Shown: one piece after another, positions 46,401 through 59,917 of the stretch
Layout: each line of letters starts with the position of its first letter
Position numbering within the stretch: position 1 is the stretch's first letter
NCBI GenBank assembly: GCA_023231475.1
Contig: JALJEE010002335.1
Location: 1-64,000, forward strand
Length of the DNA stretch: 64,000 bases
Source of the DNA: Seison nebaliae
Taxonomy: Eukaryota; Rotifera; Pararotatoria; Seisonacea; Seisonidae
Direction: 5' to 3'
Position numbers and translations under genes: made by a program
Notes under the pieces: generated by a model
The model's database searches: none
Seen by the model: only the letters and a program-made list of their open reading frames with translations
Told to the model about the DNA's origin: nothing

Positions 46401-49400
46401 CTTAAATAAGGAAATCGAAACCATCTGACTCGTTCCATATTCCGATATACCAATTATTCATTTCTCCTTAACTACAATATTCTTATCTAGAAATCTATTA
46501 CAAACTCTTGTTGTTCTCGAATTCTTCTGTAACAGGAGTTCCTTCATGTGAAGGAGAAAGAAAAAGTTTGAGGAGAAAATTTGAAAGGAAAATTTTGAGA
46601 AACAAATTTAAATTTCATCTCAACTTTCTGTTTTATCTTCAGTTTACTTCTTCCGATACATTCTTTACATATTGGAAACTAATTTTTAGAGTTTGACTCA
46701 ATGAAATATAATTCTAGTAAACGAAGGAAAAGGTAAAAGGAAAAAATTTACATTTTCATTCATCGTTATCAAAAATTACATTTCGATGATTACTATCTCA
46801 TCAATTTTCTTCTTCATCTCTTTCACTCACTCAATTCTTCGTTTATTTATTCATAAAATCTATTTTCATTATCATACTCATTATGATCATTAATAATATT
46901 ATTCAGTTTTTGTTTAACGTCAAAAAATTATCTAAACAGTAAATAATTAAATTTCTGAATATTTTTATTTTACTTTCGCAAGAAAAAAGATCGCGTAAGA
47001 AATGTTTGATAAACATCCCATATCTTCCATCCTCCTTCCAATTATTATCCAATCGAAGAAAAACACTTTTCTTTTGGAAGATGAATTTATTAAAATTATT
47101 CCCAATAATTATTGACGTTCAATTGATTATGTAACTGGTTTTTTATTGATATGAATTACACTGAACACAACTGCATGAATGTGATACGTGAAGATTTTTT
47201 TTGTAACAAATGGACTTGATGAAGTAGAACATTATCATTTGTTGATTTATTTGGGGAGTTTCAGATAAAAAAAAAAAGGTGAGTTTGAAGAGTTAATGGA
47301 ATAAATATATTCCATTCCAATCGAACTAAATACATTTTCATGATAATATTCATCATGAAGACGATGAGTGAATAGAAATTAAAGAAATTGTTAAATAATT
47401 TTCCTTCAATTCACTATCAATATTTTGTCTTCGATTACTTTTCCTTTCGATTCGGCTACTAGCAACTGTTGACTAATTTATCATAGTCTCCCTCCTTTCT
47501 TTTATTAAATGGCACCCCAAACAATAACAATAACAATCAGTCAATGGAATTAGAATTTGTGAAGTAATGATATCAAAATAATTCCTTTCACGTAAAATAA
47601 TCGGAGAAATTTGAATCGAATGTGAATGGAATATCCGTAATCATATTTCTCCTAAAATAAAGTGAATTGAAAAGAAAAATGATTTTGAAGATTTCTTGCT
47701 ACTCTTCTCCTCTCCATTCACTCTCAATGGTGATTAATGACTAGTTGTAACGGAATGAGGAAAAACGTCAATCGCACTGATGGTTGAAACACAACAATTC
47801 TTTTTTTTTTGGAAGCTTCCCTCTATCATAGAATACTATCAAATGAAATAAAATCATTTCAATTCTCCCTATATCACCATCAATAACATTGAATTCGACC
47901 ATCATCATTGGAATTGTATGTGAAAACGAATGAAAACATCCGCAGTTCCTATTAGCAGTATTATTCGTCTTCAATATTGACAGTCTTCCTCAAAAAACAA
48001 TGTTTTAGATGTGGATGATAAATGGAAAATTATTTAAATAAACAAACAACCATTTCATTAAATTTAATCTCTAATATCAGATGACTGGATTACACTCATT
48101 AAATTCCATCACTTTCATTATCATCAACATGATTATTAGTAGTGAATTCTAGAGATTATTGATGGAATAATATTGCATCAGAATAAATGATGAAGAATGT
48201 GGGAATACGAGAAATGAAAAGGAGAATTTGGAACATTATGTCACAAAAATAATCAAAGTATTATTAATAAAAGTTGATGATATGACGAATTATTTTCGCC
48301 GTTCGATGTTACAACATTATGACTGTTCCTTTCGACAAACATGCCTATATGCGTATATACATAACAGGATGGTAATTATTATAATATAATGGCAGAACAT
48401 ATATCACAGGCAACACATAGAGAAAGATATGAAAGTGTAATTCAAATTTTTGTTGATCGAACGACATCAAGAATTTGATGTATTCTTCTTCGGGTACATT
48501 GATTCGCGGAGAGATCGACTATCGAATGTAAGAAAAAAGAAATAGAAAGAATGAAAGAATTGTGAAAGATATTAGTAGAGAAAGTATTTATGGACACATA
48601 ATAGAAGAAAGAATGTGGAAAATTATCATTCTTATGATTATACGAATTATGTTATAATAGTTCGATTTATATTCCATCGATCTTTGATGGTTTTCTTATC
48701 GGTTCTTCCCCTCTAACGTAATTCTTCACCATATACAACGTCTTCCTAGTCATAACGTCTTATTCTAGCAAACGACTAGTGGAGTGGATGAAGTGAATAT
48801 TATCGGAGGAATGAATGGAGCAAGATCGTAGCGTTTTTAAAGAAAAAGAAAATTGTTTCCATTCGCCTATTTTGCGGTAATCGAGTAAGATGGAGAGAGG
48901 GGGATGGAGGCAATTTCATTGTTCATTCAACTTTTCCCATTATCGACGTTGTCGAATTAATGACGCTACACTTCAGAAATATTATCGAAAAAGAATTGTA
49001 GGTGATTCCTTCCCCCTCTTCCACAAAAAAAAAGAACATGACGTGATTTAGGAAATAGAGAAAAAAAATACGGAAATCAGACAAATCAACTTAAAGAATT
49101 TGTGAATAGAACGCGTGATTTCATCGATAAATGAACGACTCTTACGACTAGTTCCATTCTCGAATCTTCTTAAAAATTAGTTCCCTAACTCCTCATTCAT
49201 GACAAAAAACGGGTTTTTTTTTTAATTTACTCTCTTCCACTTAATCCCTGATTGTATGACAATTAACAAATATTACTTGAAATTTAAAGATAAAGAAGGA
49301 AAAACGAATTTCCATTCAGTTTACTCTCTACCATCCACATTCCCTCTCAATCAATTATTCAATTAAATCAATTTTTCTAATTCGAAATTTCGAATATTTT

Positions 49401-50751
49401 CTTATTTCAAATAAATAAATATTAAACCATCAACATTTCTTCCATGTCCAATTCTAATAATTTTGATTGATGATGTTCCAATAAGACTAATGCTATTCGA
49501 TAGATGATATTCAATCCGTCACAAAGGAAACAGTCCATTATACGACAAGAAACGGTCAATGGAAGTACAGCGGAGAATAATGTGAGAAACCATCGAGATG
49601 CATACATCGACGTTTTCATTTGATATAGAGCAAAATGAGAGGCGAGTTGAGGAAGATGTTCATCGATTAACATCTCCAATTGATAGATGCAAAGTCGTAA
49701 TTGCAACATGTCCGGTTTGTACATGTTCCTTAATCCATATCGTTTATCTTCCATCAATTTCACAAATATACTAAATGCATCTTCTTCCGGTAGATGGAGT
49801 AATAATAATCCAACAATAAATCCACTTCCTTGACAATAGCCGACTTCTCGATCATGTAACGAATAAGCTTTCATTACATTAAATAAAGACTCTTGACCAA
49901 TTCCATTTTGTGATTTGAAGAATGAATGTTTCGGATAAGTTCTTGCTAAATCTCGTCTAATAATCTTCTCACTGGGTGATTTCTCTTTCAAATAATTGAT
50001 ATATTTCTCTCTTAAATAATTTTGATCGATTCCGATATTGTTCGCTTTCATCTGTTGATTTGGTAGGGAGAAGAGTGTTGTTGCAAAATTGTTGACGGAC
50101 GAAGGAATTGTCGTCGATTTAGATGAATGACAAGTGATGGCATTACTCAATAATTGCCAAATAATTGGACGGAAATGTGCTGGTATTCCATATGCGTACA
50201 CCATCAACACAGTGTAATCTCGACATATTTTCACATTTTTACTCCACGTATTTGCTATTTCTGCCCATATCTCCCATTCTAAAATGTCATCGGGCTCCTC
50301 TTTCCGTATATCTCTCTCACAATGAAACTTTTGGGGATATCTCTTTCGAATCTCCTTCAAATATTCGATTCGACAATTGATATTTCCACCACCTCCACCA
50401 CCCACTCGAATTGGATTGTTAATTGCCGATGTCGATCCATGAGATGATGACGATTGTTTCATTATCTGTTTATTAATGGGTGATTTATTATTACCTTCAT
50501 TCTTCTGTGTGGATAATATGACATTGCTGGCACTACGCACATGACCAGAACTGCTTCGATTCTTCATGGAATCAATTGCATCTTTCGATTTGACATCATT
50601 CATCAATTTACTAAAATTTGCATTATTATTATAGAGAAATTGAATTAAATTAATTTATTAACTGATTAGCTTGGTCTAATTCTTGTAATAGATGTTCGAT
50701 ATTCGGTTGCAAGACGAGTTCAGGGGGATTAATTTCGTCATTTGATTTCAT
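42563..50751 (-). CDS. EVI5: EVI5-like TBC-domain RabGAP
   Basis: Six exons fit: 50751-50663, 50610-49428, 44665-44348, 44298-42889, 42834-42703 and 42643-42563, giving 1070 residues. The N-terminal LLQELDQANHKLMNDVKSKD resembles EVI5. The TBC domain starts about residue 169 (GIPAHFRPIIWQLL), with the arginine finger in IIRRDLARTYP and the glutamine finger in GYCQGSGF, and continues to TSMYASRWFLTLF and LDMEEMLM. The next exon supplies YFQREL, restoring the EVI5 motif. This is followed by KRMKRREKQF...EEQVEIR-RLRTENRLLNERV and LAGRLIQGQI, the EVI5 coiled coil. Both GAP fingers are intact, so it should stimulate Rab GTP hydrolysis; mammalian EVI5 also works in cytokinesis. Oddities: a ~35-residue insert inside the TBC domain, a long poly-Asn tract in the coiled coil, and a 4.76-kb intron among ~50-bp ones. 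Confidence 0.92.
43381..43463. repeat. (ATT)n microsatellite encoding poly-Asn in the EVI5-like gene
   Basis: About 27 triplets, interrupted once (TGT, giving Thr on the minus strand), within exon 4. The frame stays open, and the repeat probably varies in length. A shorter Asn run lies upstream in the same exon. Confidence 0.95.
44666..49427 (-). other. 4.76-kb intron of the EVI5-like gene
   Basis: Bounded by ATG/GTTTAA and TTTCAG/TAC, between the TBC and coiled-coil exons. I recognise no gene inside. Short plus-strand ORFs (45296-45505, charged; 46045-46266, with a hydrophobic start) lack motifs. The length may reflect regulatory sequence or an unrecognised nested gene. Confidence 0.7.
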
Positions 50752-53700
50752 AATTTCTTCGTTCAATATTTTTTTCAAAAAACTTTATTGATCCATTATT
50801 GAATAAGTTAAAATAGGGAACATTCCTCTTTTTGTTCAAGAAGGAAATTTAGTGGGGAAAAAAAGTTTTTGAAAATCTAATGAAATTTGATAGGAGAATA
50901 AGGAAAATCGAGTAATTGTTTACCTAAAACTTTGTAATTGAATTCTAGATAAATTTGAGGAAAAGTTTCTTCCTTTTACAATTCAATCATATTTCAATGT
51001 CTTTCTTCTCATTGATAATCATCAATCTGACAAAGAACAAAAAAGTAGGAGAAAGATGAAAACTTTCGACGAGAGATTCTTTTAATAAAAATAATAATGA
51101 ATAATTCTCAACGTTCTACATCTTCTTTTTCCTTTACTACTTACTTAGGTGTTAGATGATAAATTATCATAATCTCTCTTCCTCTCTTTTTCTTTCGCTT
51201 ATTCAATTTTATCCAACAGTCGCTCTCTTTCTCCCTCACTTACAAGAAGTCAATGTCGAGCCACAGAAAAATCTGAACTTCCCTAACGAAATATGAGGAT
51301 AGTGACGATAATAATCGTTATCTCAATTATATATTCAATTATATTAACACAATGAGTTGAGTGATTAGAGAACATGCGTTCGACATCATCAACAATCAAG
51401 AATATAACTGACTTACTGAGGGATAATCTGAGCGGATTAATCTAACTCAAATCATTCCAGTCTATTGGGAGTATATGAAATGGAACAATTTCCACTTATC
51501 TCTAAAGTTAAAGTCAATCGATTTTATTTAACACTCTCTACTCAATATTGCACGGTCCTAATTTTCCTTACGGAAATTATAAAGTTTTTTTTATTTAAAA
51601 TTTCTTATAATTAGACGAAACTTATTTCGTGATGAAGAGCTTAAAATTTGAAAGACTAACGAATCAATATATTTCTATTTGGAAGTTTCAGTATATTGTC
51701 AGTTCAAATTAAAAACGCTAGAGACAGCTGGGGAAGACATCATGTAAAATTATCTTCTTGTTCTTTCGCCCTAAACCACGATTAATTGGTAGTCTTCTAA
51801 TCTTTAAAAATATTTAATTAATCATTTGGCCCACTTGAAAACTTTTTATTTACTCTACGTTTTATTATTGAGTATTATTACTCGCTAATAATCAATAAGT
51901 CTACCGCTAAATACTCTTTCGATATTAGGTTCAGTTTATGAGCAATAGGAGGCTTGTTGTTAACAAATATTAGTACGCTGTACGCAACCGCCAACCTTCA
52001 ACACAACTCATTGGAAACTTTTGCTAAACCAACAGAATTCCTTTACAAAAAAGGAGCAAAAGTCAAAGAAATACTAACAGTTTAAAACGCAATAATCAGA
52101 TTTCAATTAATTTATTCTTTAACAATAAGTGGGAGACTTAATGAAGATTTAGTTGTGGTTCGTTGTAATTTTGCTGAAATTCTAATTTATGTTTCCAAAT
52201 ATTCAAACGTTAACTTGTTTGGTTTTAATGGAAAAATAATCGTAGAATATAAATCTAATATTCTACTACATATTTAGACATAATTATTCTTCCTAAATGT
52301 GTTGAACCTCATGAAAATGACATTGAACTTTTCTTGAGGGAATTACTAACAAAATTGTAAGTAAACTGTTGTCTAATCATTAGGTCTTTGTATCAAGTGC
52401 AGAAGAATAACAGAAAACAAACTGAAAAGAACTGATAATTTCCTGGTGAGGTAAAGCAGATAAATAACAAATGTTCATTCACAACCAGAACAACTACCTG
52501 ATTAATGTAAACTTTTACCACCACATTTGTTGTTAGAAGGTGAGAGAAGTAAGTTGGTTTACTTCATCCGTCAGTGGTAAGTTAGAAGAAATAAATTTTG
52601 TTGATATCAAATCATTTCTACGAAAGGAAAGAGTTAATATCATTAGCCGTCAGTCTCATTTCGTGAGAAATGAATGTTGAGTAATCGTTTTTGAAAATGT
52701 GAAATGGAGAGATTGATTAGAATGTTGTTATTAGAATGGAAGGAAATTAGAAGAAACAGTAGAATGTTCAATTGAATAAATAGAAATTTCGAAAACTTCC
52801 TACTATTTCCCATAGCACACAAGGAATTGTTATTAGCTGATCGATAGTCATAGAACGAGAACAGCAATGTGAACAAACCATTCGATCGTCAGGCAAATTA
52901 TTATATTTTACAAGCATGTTATATTGCGATTTATTACACTTCTTTGCATTCCCGTCTTCACATCAAAAAACATTTTCTTCTATATATTTATCACTTTCAA
53001 TTTCCAATAGTTCTTTTTATTCATTTTAATCAACTCATTAGGGATTCTTCTCGATTGTTCGATACAATCAATTAACTTAAATTTATTAAAAGAAATTCAC
53101 TTTTATTCCCAAACAGACGTGAATATATTCAGCCGAATAATGTCCATTTTAATTGACCTTTATTGTCTTGGCATTACGTATCAATAAAAGAAATTTTCTA
53201 CTTGATTTCATGTACATTTCAATTTTCCCAAGTTAATGGACTTCGGCTAAAAACGAACGAAAGAAAGTCCTTTCTTTTATTTGCCGAACAGCTACCAACT
53301 TCATTCATTTTAAACAAAAAACAATTATTTATAAATATTCTCATTTATTGTCTCTCACTACTTTCTTATGAAAATCCCAAAATATTCAAGATTGTGTTAG
53401 TTATATTGATTAGAGATTGACTAAAACACATTTAGGGAAGAATTTTTTGTTTGTAAATTTACATAATATACTTCTTCCTATTATTTCCAAGAAATAGTTT
53501 CGATTCGATAAAAAAAAGTGGCAGATGTGCAAAAACTACCAACCGTAAAAATAATCACAAATGGCTGGTCATCTCACGTGAGTGAAGCACAACTGTATCA
53601 TGATCGGAATATGATGATGTAAATAAACTTCATAATTCTCACAGGTCATAATCAATAATAGTAGAAATGGTAAACCATTTTTAAAAAGACTGATGAAATT

Positions 53701-56700
53701 CTTCTTCAAATTCACAAATAACTCTTTCAATATTGAAGACAATAGAGAAAATAAATGATTTTTATGGACCGTTCACAGATGTCTCAAAAGAAAATCTCCG
53801 ATTATAAAAAATAATGATAATAGTCGGCTATTTCACAAGTACCGGAATAAGAAGTTTTAATATTGTATTTATCGGTAAAATGGAAAGCTGTCCACTTCCT
53901 CATACCACCATTTGATGAAGAGAAATTTGTAGTGGGAGAGACTGAAATCAATTGTTTTTTTTCGTCAAGTTCAGACTTGTTCATGTCTTCAATTCTAGAG
54001 AACAGTGTTTTCTTTTTAGATAGAAGAAGTTGTCACGCTAGTTCTCGAATTTGACACATTCGATGAACCGTTCCACCACACTAATTTTCACATTGACATC
54101 GTGTGAATTTTAATAGAATATGTTTCTTGTTTGGAAAGTTCTATCTCATTCCCCCAGATAGATAAAGACGGAAGTAATCAAATTCTGACGCAGTTCGTAA
54201 CAGTAAGAAACTTCGATGAGAGGAGAAGATAAGATGAAATGAAGAGAATATGAAGGATAATTTGTTCTTTCACTTAATATTTCCTTCGTTTGAATGCTGA
54301 GTTTTAAGTGAAGACTATTATGCGATTTTCTATTTATTGTTATGGAAAAATTTCATAAAATTCTCTATTCTTCATTGTTCATAGATTCGCTAATCGCAAA
54401 CACAGATTGTGTTGTATGAATATTATAGTTCGGAGAAATAAATATGATAATTACGTCGTAAATATAAGACATAATGACCAGTTTCAACCAGACAAGATAC
54501 TGTGAGGAGCAAGTTTAAGGTCAAGCTCGTTGAAGATTGAAGGCAAAATCATCAAAAAGTTTCCAGTCGATTTTCCCATTAACTAATGTTTCTCATTAAA
54601 GTATTTTCGTATTAAATGAAGAAGGTCCATCAATATCGTATTAATCAATAAATGTTTACGTAATTTTACACGTTTCGATTACATTTATAGACGAATTCTC
54701 GGATAAGCAAATGAGAAAGCTTTCTGACGATTAATTGAAACGAAAGATTTCACTCCACTTCAAATCTTTTGTCTTCGTTTGTCAATCATTTTATTGATTT
54801 TTCTCCTTTATCAATTGAAGTTCGAGTCGTGAGATTGGAAAAAAAAATATAAAAAAAAGGGATTCAATTGTCAAAAACTAAAACGAAATTGATATCAATA
54901 TCAGTTATCAATTGATGATAAAATTTCTTTTAAATTGAATTCATTTTGTTCATTCTTCTTCTTCTTCTCAACTCGACGTGATTCTAATAGGCATAGAATG
55001 TATTTCTCGAGGAATATTCTCATATTTCTGAAATAATAATGTACGTTTTATTTTCTATCTATGTTTCCATGTCAGAAGTTATTATGGAAATGTTGTTCTT
55101 TTTTCAGTTACGAAGTTTGTCCATTTCTTTGATAAGCCACTCGCTAAACAGTAAAGCGTTCAAGGATAAGGAAGATGGGAATTTGAGAACGATTGTTCTA
55201 TCTTTTCATTCAGACGATTCTTTGATATATAATTCTTATTTCATGATCTCGTCTAACTTCATCATATGACTGCACAATAACTGCTATTAATGTGTAAATA
55301 TGACCTTCATGTGAAAAATTTGAAGATTTTATATTTGGAGAATGTTTTGTTCGAAGATAAATCACTCGATATCATTTTCTTGATACAGCTATTCATCTGG
55401 TGTTAATTTAAGGTTGTTGAATATGTTAGATAGAAAAGAAATCGAGAGATTTGTAAGAGGGAATTATATTAATATTTTTTTCTTCAATTTTCATACCAAA
55501 TTTCGTCAGTTATTATTATCTAACTTCTTTTAACTGATCAATAATTGTTAGAATAAATTCACTACATTTTGGACGTGTTTATTGTTTGGTGGGTGTAGGT
55601 AACAGTTGAAATTTTATGTAGATAGAAAATGGATGAATGAACTGATGATATTCAGAGAACTGAATAGAATAAAATCTTTAAATGAAACTTTCACTGTTAC
55701 AATATGAAATTTTCGTTTTGAGAAGATGCAACAGATCGAAGGACACTAAATATGTTACTAAATGATCGATTACGATTTACGACTAGTAGAAGTCGATGAT
55801 ATTACTATATATCGCTACCATTATTCTCATTCGTCTTGCCCTTATCACCATCACCGCCATTATTATCATTCGAACGTTTTTCACCCAAACAAGTTTCTTA
55901 TGATTGGTGATATAACATATTATTTTCTGTTATGATTCTTCTTCACTTCACTACCATGACCTTATTAGGAGACAGAATGGAATTGGGCGAAAATTGTAAG
56001 TGAGTGGTAAAATACGAGGACAAAAAACTAAATGTATATACTCTGTTAATCATTTGTTTCAGTAAGATTGTTATATTTACTCATTGTTTCTGATCGCAGT
56101 AATTGAGTCTCAATGAAAAAGAAGGAGTATGTAACTACTTATTCATTCAAGAAGTTCTTTTCCTTGTAATATTTGATTACTACTTGATTATGGTTATTGT
56201 CTTGAAGAAAAAATTAACTATGTTACACATACACATTCCTCTTTCGTTATATAAACAACAAGAATATTATGCAACGAAGAGAATTCTTAATAGAAATATA
56301 ATTTAATTATCTCTAATTTATATTTTATTATTTTTCTTTGATTTATTTAAATTTTCAGATGATAAATCATCTCCAAATATATTCAGACTGAAACATCGAC
56401 TACAATTGAGTCGTAACATTTCCTATCTGATATCACATCAGAACTTCCAAAATTCAAATGAATTTTAAAATATCTAATTAGTTAGTTTCTCAAAAAGAAT
56501 TACTTATGTTAGAAATTATTTTTATAAAACATATATTTTCACTTCGTATACTAAACACTCAATTTAGATTCATCAAACGATAAGTTTTGTTTCATTAAAA
56601 TTTTGTTGAATCGATTGGTGATGATTTGAGAGATTAGTTTGACCTTTTCAAATATTTTTGTTGTCGAACGTCCGACACTTTTCAAACAGTACATTGTTCT

Positions 56701-59700
56701 TATTTGTCATTAAGATATGACGAAGAATATTTCAAATTTTATATTATAATTAGATTAAAATGAATTACGTTTGTTTTTACATTAGTTCTGATGAAACGAT
56801 TAGGAAACGAAGAAATAAGAACAATACTTTTTTTTTTCGATTCTTTCCGTGAAAGTTTGAGAAAAGGAAGTAGTTGTCATTGTTGTCAGAAAACGTATTT
56901 CATGTAAATAAATGAGATAGAAATTACAACAGAATTATTGTAAATTGTAAGGAATAACATGAAAATTTCTTATTTCTTATATTAAATGATTTTTCAATCA
57001 CGACATTTTCGTATTAAGAAAAACTAATTTCCTTCGAAGGTATAAGTGAGAGGCAACAACTGGGAAACTGTGGCATAAAATCTGTTATGATATATGCAAA
57101 CGAAAATAACTGAAGGGTAGAAGAATAACAGTATTTGGTCGAAGAGAATGCCAAATACACGTTACTTTCTCGGACCATCTCCTCTTCGGACATATCGTTC
57201 TGTAATTCATTCGATTATTAATAAGGAAACATCGGAATAACCGATAAACTGATTAAAGAGAGATTTTAAAATTGAATAATTATTCTATTTTTAATACAGT
57301 GAATAACGAATTGAAGAAGATTGTAATGCAACATTTTTAACTAAAAATTCAAATTTCAGTTCAATACTAGGAGAATATTTAGAGCACTTTAATGTAGTCC
57401 AGAAATGGACTTCAATCTGATGAAGGATTGTTTCGCAAAAGATTTATTGTCTTAATAACAGAAGTATCCTAAGTTTTTTTAAAGAACGGAACGTTAACTA
57501 ATTGTTTTGGCATTGAAGTGAGAAAGAAAGTAGGAAATGTAGAAATATTGGAACAAGAAAGTCCATAACACAATCAGTTAAGCAGTGTCTCGACAATTAT
57601 GTATGTTGAAAGAAAAGTTGGCATTAATGTTTAGATAAAAACTTATTCTCTTCCACCATTTCTTTATTTAATCTGACGTGAAATGTTTATTAGCAACCAG
57701 TCAATGTCTTCCTCATATTAATTCCGAACTCACCAGCTGGTGGTGAGCATTGGACAATGAACCTTGACTCACAAAAAGAAAAACTGCATGTTTCGTTTAT
57801 GAAAAGCTAGAGGAATAACAAACAGCAAATAAGACGTTTCGATTAATATTAGAGAAGATGAGAATATCATATCTCTCATTGAAATAGGAGGCGAGATTCA
57901 TGTTCATTGAAAGTAGAATCAAATTCTTCCATTAATCATTATTTTCTTCAAATTTTTATTAATTTTAATAAAAGAAAACCTTTATCTTCACATAGTTTGT
58001 CATAGAAGGAAGTTATGAATGATAAATTCTTATATCGTTCTTGACAAGGTAATTCTCAACCATTCCCTCTTTTTTCGCTATTAGTTCATTAACGGAACTG
58101 TGAATGAATGAATGAGTAATAATAATAATAATATTTTTTTTCCTTTTTCTGTCTATTTATAACATCGGCCAATGCGGTCTTCACATTCTTCATTTCTTCT
58201 TCATATGTTAGTCTTCTTTCTTACACTTGAATCTTCATTTGTGAGTCATGTTCATAGTTTATAATCAATCGACTAGCCAACACACAGTGAGTATGTGTAG
58301 GAAGTAAGAGGATTATTATGCAGAACTAGAATATTCTAGAAATTAAAGAAGTTGGAACTCTTACCATTACTCGTAAATCATCATAAATTACTATCATCAC
58401 ATATTCGTAGAGAAGTCAACAATTGGTGATAGATGGGATGTGTAATCAATTTAATTCTTCTTCATCCGCTTGTCCATCAACTGTAGATTTGTAATAGATG
58501 GAAAAGTAGTTGATTGATATGCGAATCAATAGCTATCTAAATGAATGAATTGATGGGTGTTAAAAAGAATGAAGGACGTTTGATTCAATTCTACTTCCTC
58601 TACATAATACTTTAAGTAAGAGGTCAAGATCACTTCGAATTATCATAGGAAATTTGAAACAAATGATTCTGCCTGTTTCCTTCATATCAATATTATATTA
58701 TTGAGAATTAACATGAAACTATCACTCATTCCACAATTAATTCTTTTATTTCATATCACTACTCGTACTATTCTCGACGAATATGTTCTATCGTATTATC
58801 TATCGCGAAAAGACTGGTGTTCACCTAAAATTTTTCCTTATATATATTATTATATATTATTTTTACATATTTTCCTTTTATTATTCAGCCATTCACTTTT
58901 AACCAGAGACACTTACTTACGGATCGTTCGACCTCTCCTCCTTCTACATTATGACGTGTGGCAGGCGGATCAATAAGCATATACTTCATCAGCATATTCT
59001 ATGAAAAAATAATGGAGAAATCTGCATTTCGTCATCATCAATAATATCGTCATTTTACTTCCGGTGCATCGTTTTTTGCATCAACAACTTCCGGTCGAGC
59101 TAACTTCATTCCATATTACATCATTCGCCATCACCACTCAATATTTCTTTCGACTTCTTATATCATCATCATTATCACGAATGAAGTTAAGTGTTTACGA
59201 GGCGGAGATAGAAATCACAGAGCGCACGTATCAAGCGGAACCACAACATCAAAATGAACATCAACTTTTATGTAAATAAACTTTCCTGTTTCTACCGCTA
59301 CTCCTACTATGGATGATGAGGAGAATTTCGAGTTCAACCACTTATCTCCTATAATTTCCTTCATTTTTTTTCATTTATTCTCAACTTTCACTTCTACATA
59401 TCTCATTTGTTATTTGGTTGAACATTGTTCATTTCTTATTTTGATAAATAAGATAATATTCATTTCCTATGAAAATGATGAAAAATCGAAAACAAATTGT
59501 TGATATTCTCTCCAATTTCTATTGAATTAATTCAATCATATTTCCATTTTATTTCCTAATATGTCCAAAGGACAATTATCAATTATATTTGAAAACCATC
59601 ATAATAATTGTTTCAACAACTTTTATTAACATGATGTAATGTTAAGATTTGGGAGTAAAACTATTTTAAAAAATTTCCTTTTTCGAAAATAATAATTTTT

Positions 59701-59917
59701 TTTATTATGTTGATCAATTGATTATCGATCATATTAGACAATTATCGATAATTATCGATGAAATTTATTATCTCTAATCATTTTTCGTTAGTTGTCTTAG
59801 ATTAGAAAATAAATTGAAAAAGAACTGGTGTTTTTGATTGTTAGTATGAAGAGTCGAATTCTCGCATCAATTTGATGAAAATTTAACATTCTTAAAGAAA
59901 GAGAATGTCTTTGACGA
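50752..59917. other. 9.2-kb gene-poor region
   Basis: Lies between the divergent starts of the EVI5-like gene (-) and the LRR receptor-like gene (+). No supported gene, tRNA or transposon is seen. ORFs of 60-91 codons are scattered on both strands without motifs, and a short AAT repeat lies at about 58118-58132. Likely long promoter or first-intron sequence, or non-coding RNA that I cannot see. Confidence 0.5.

Noticed and set aside
58701-59279. Plus-strand ORFs of 91 and 71 codons upstream of the LRR gene
   Set aside because: No family resemblance and no splice links to the LRR gene, whose own signal peptide is in its single exon.
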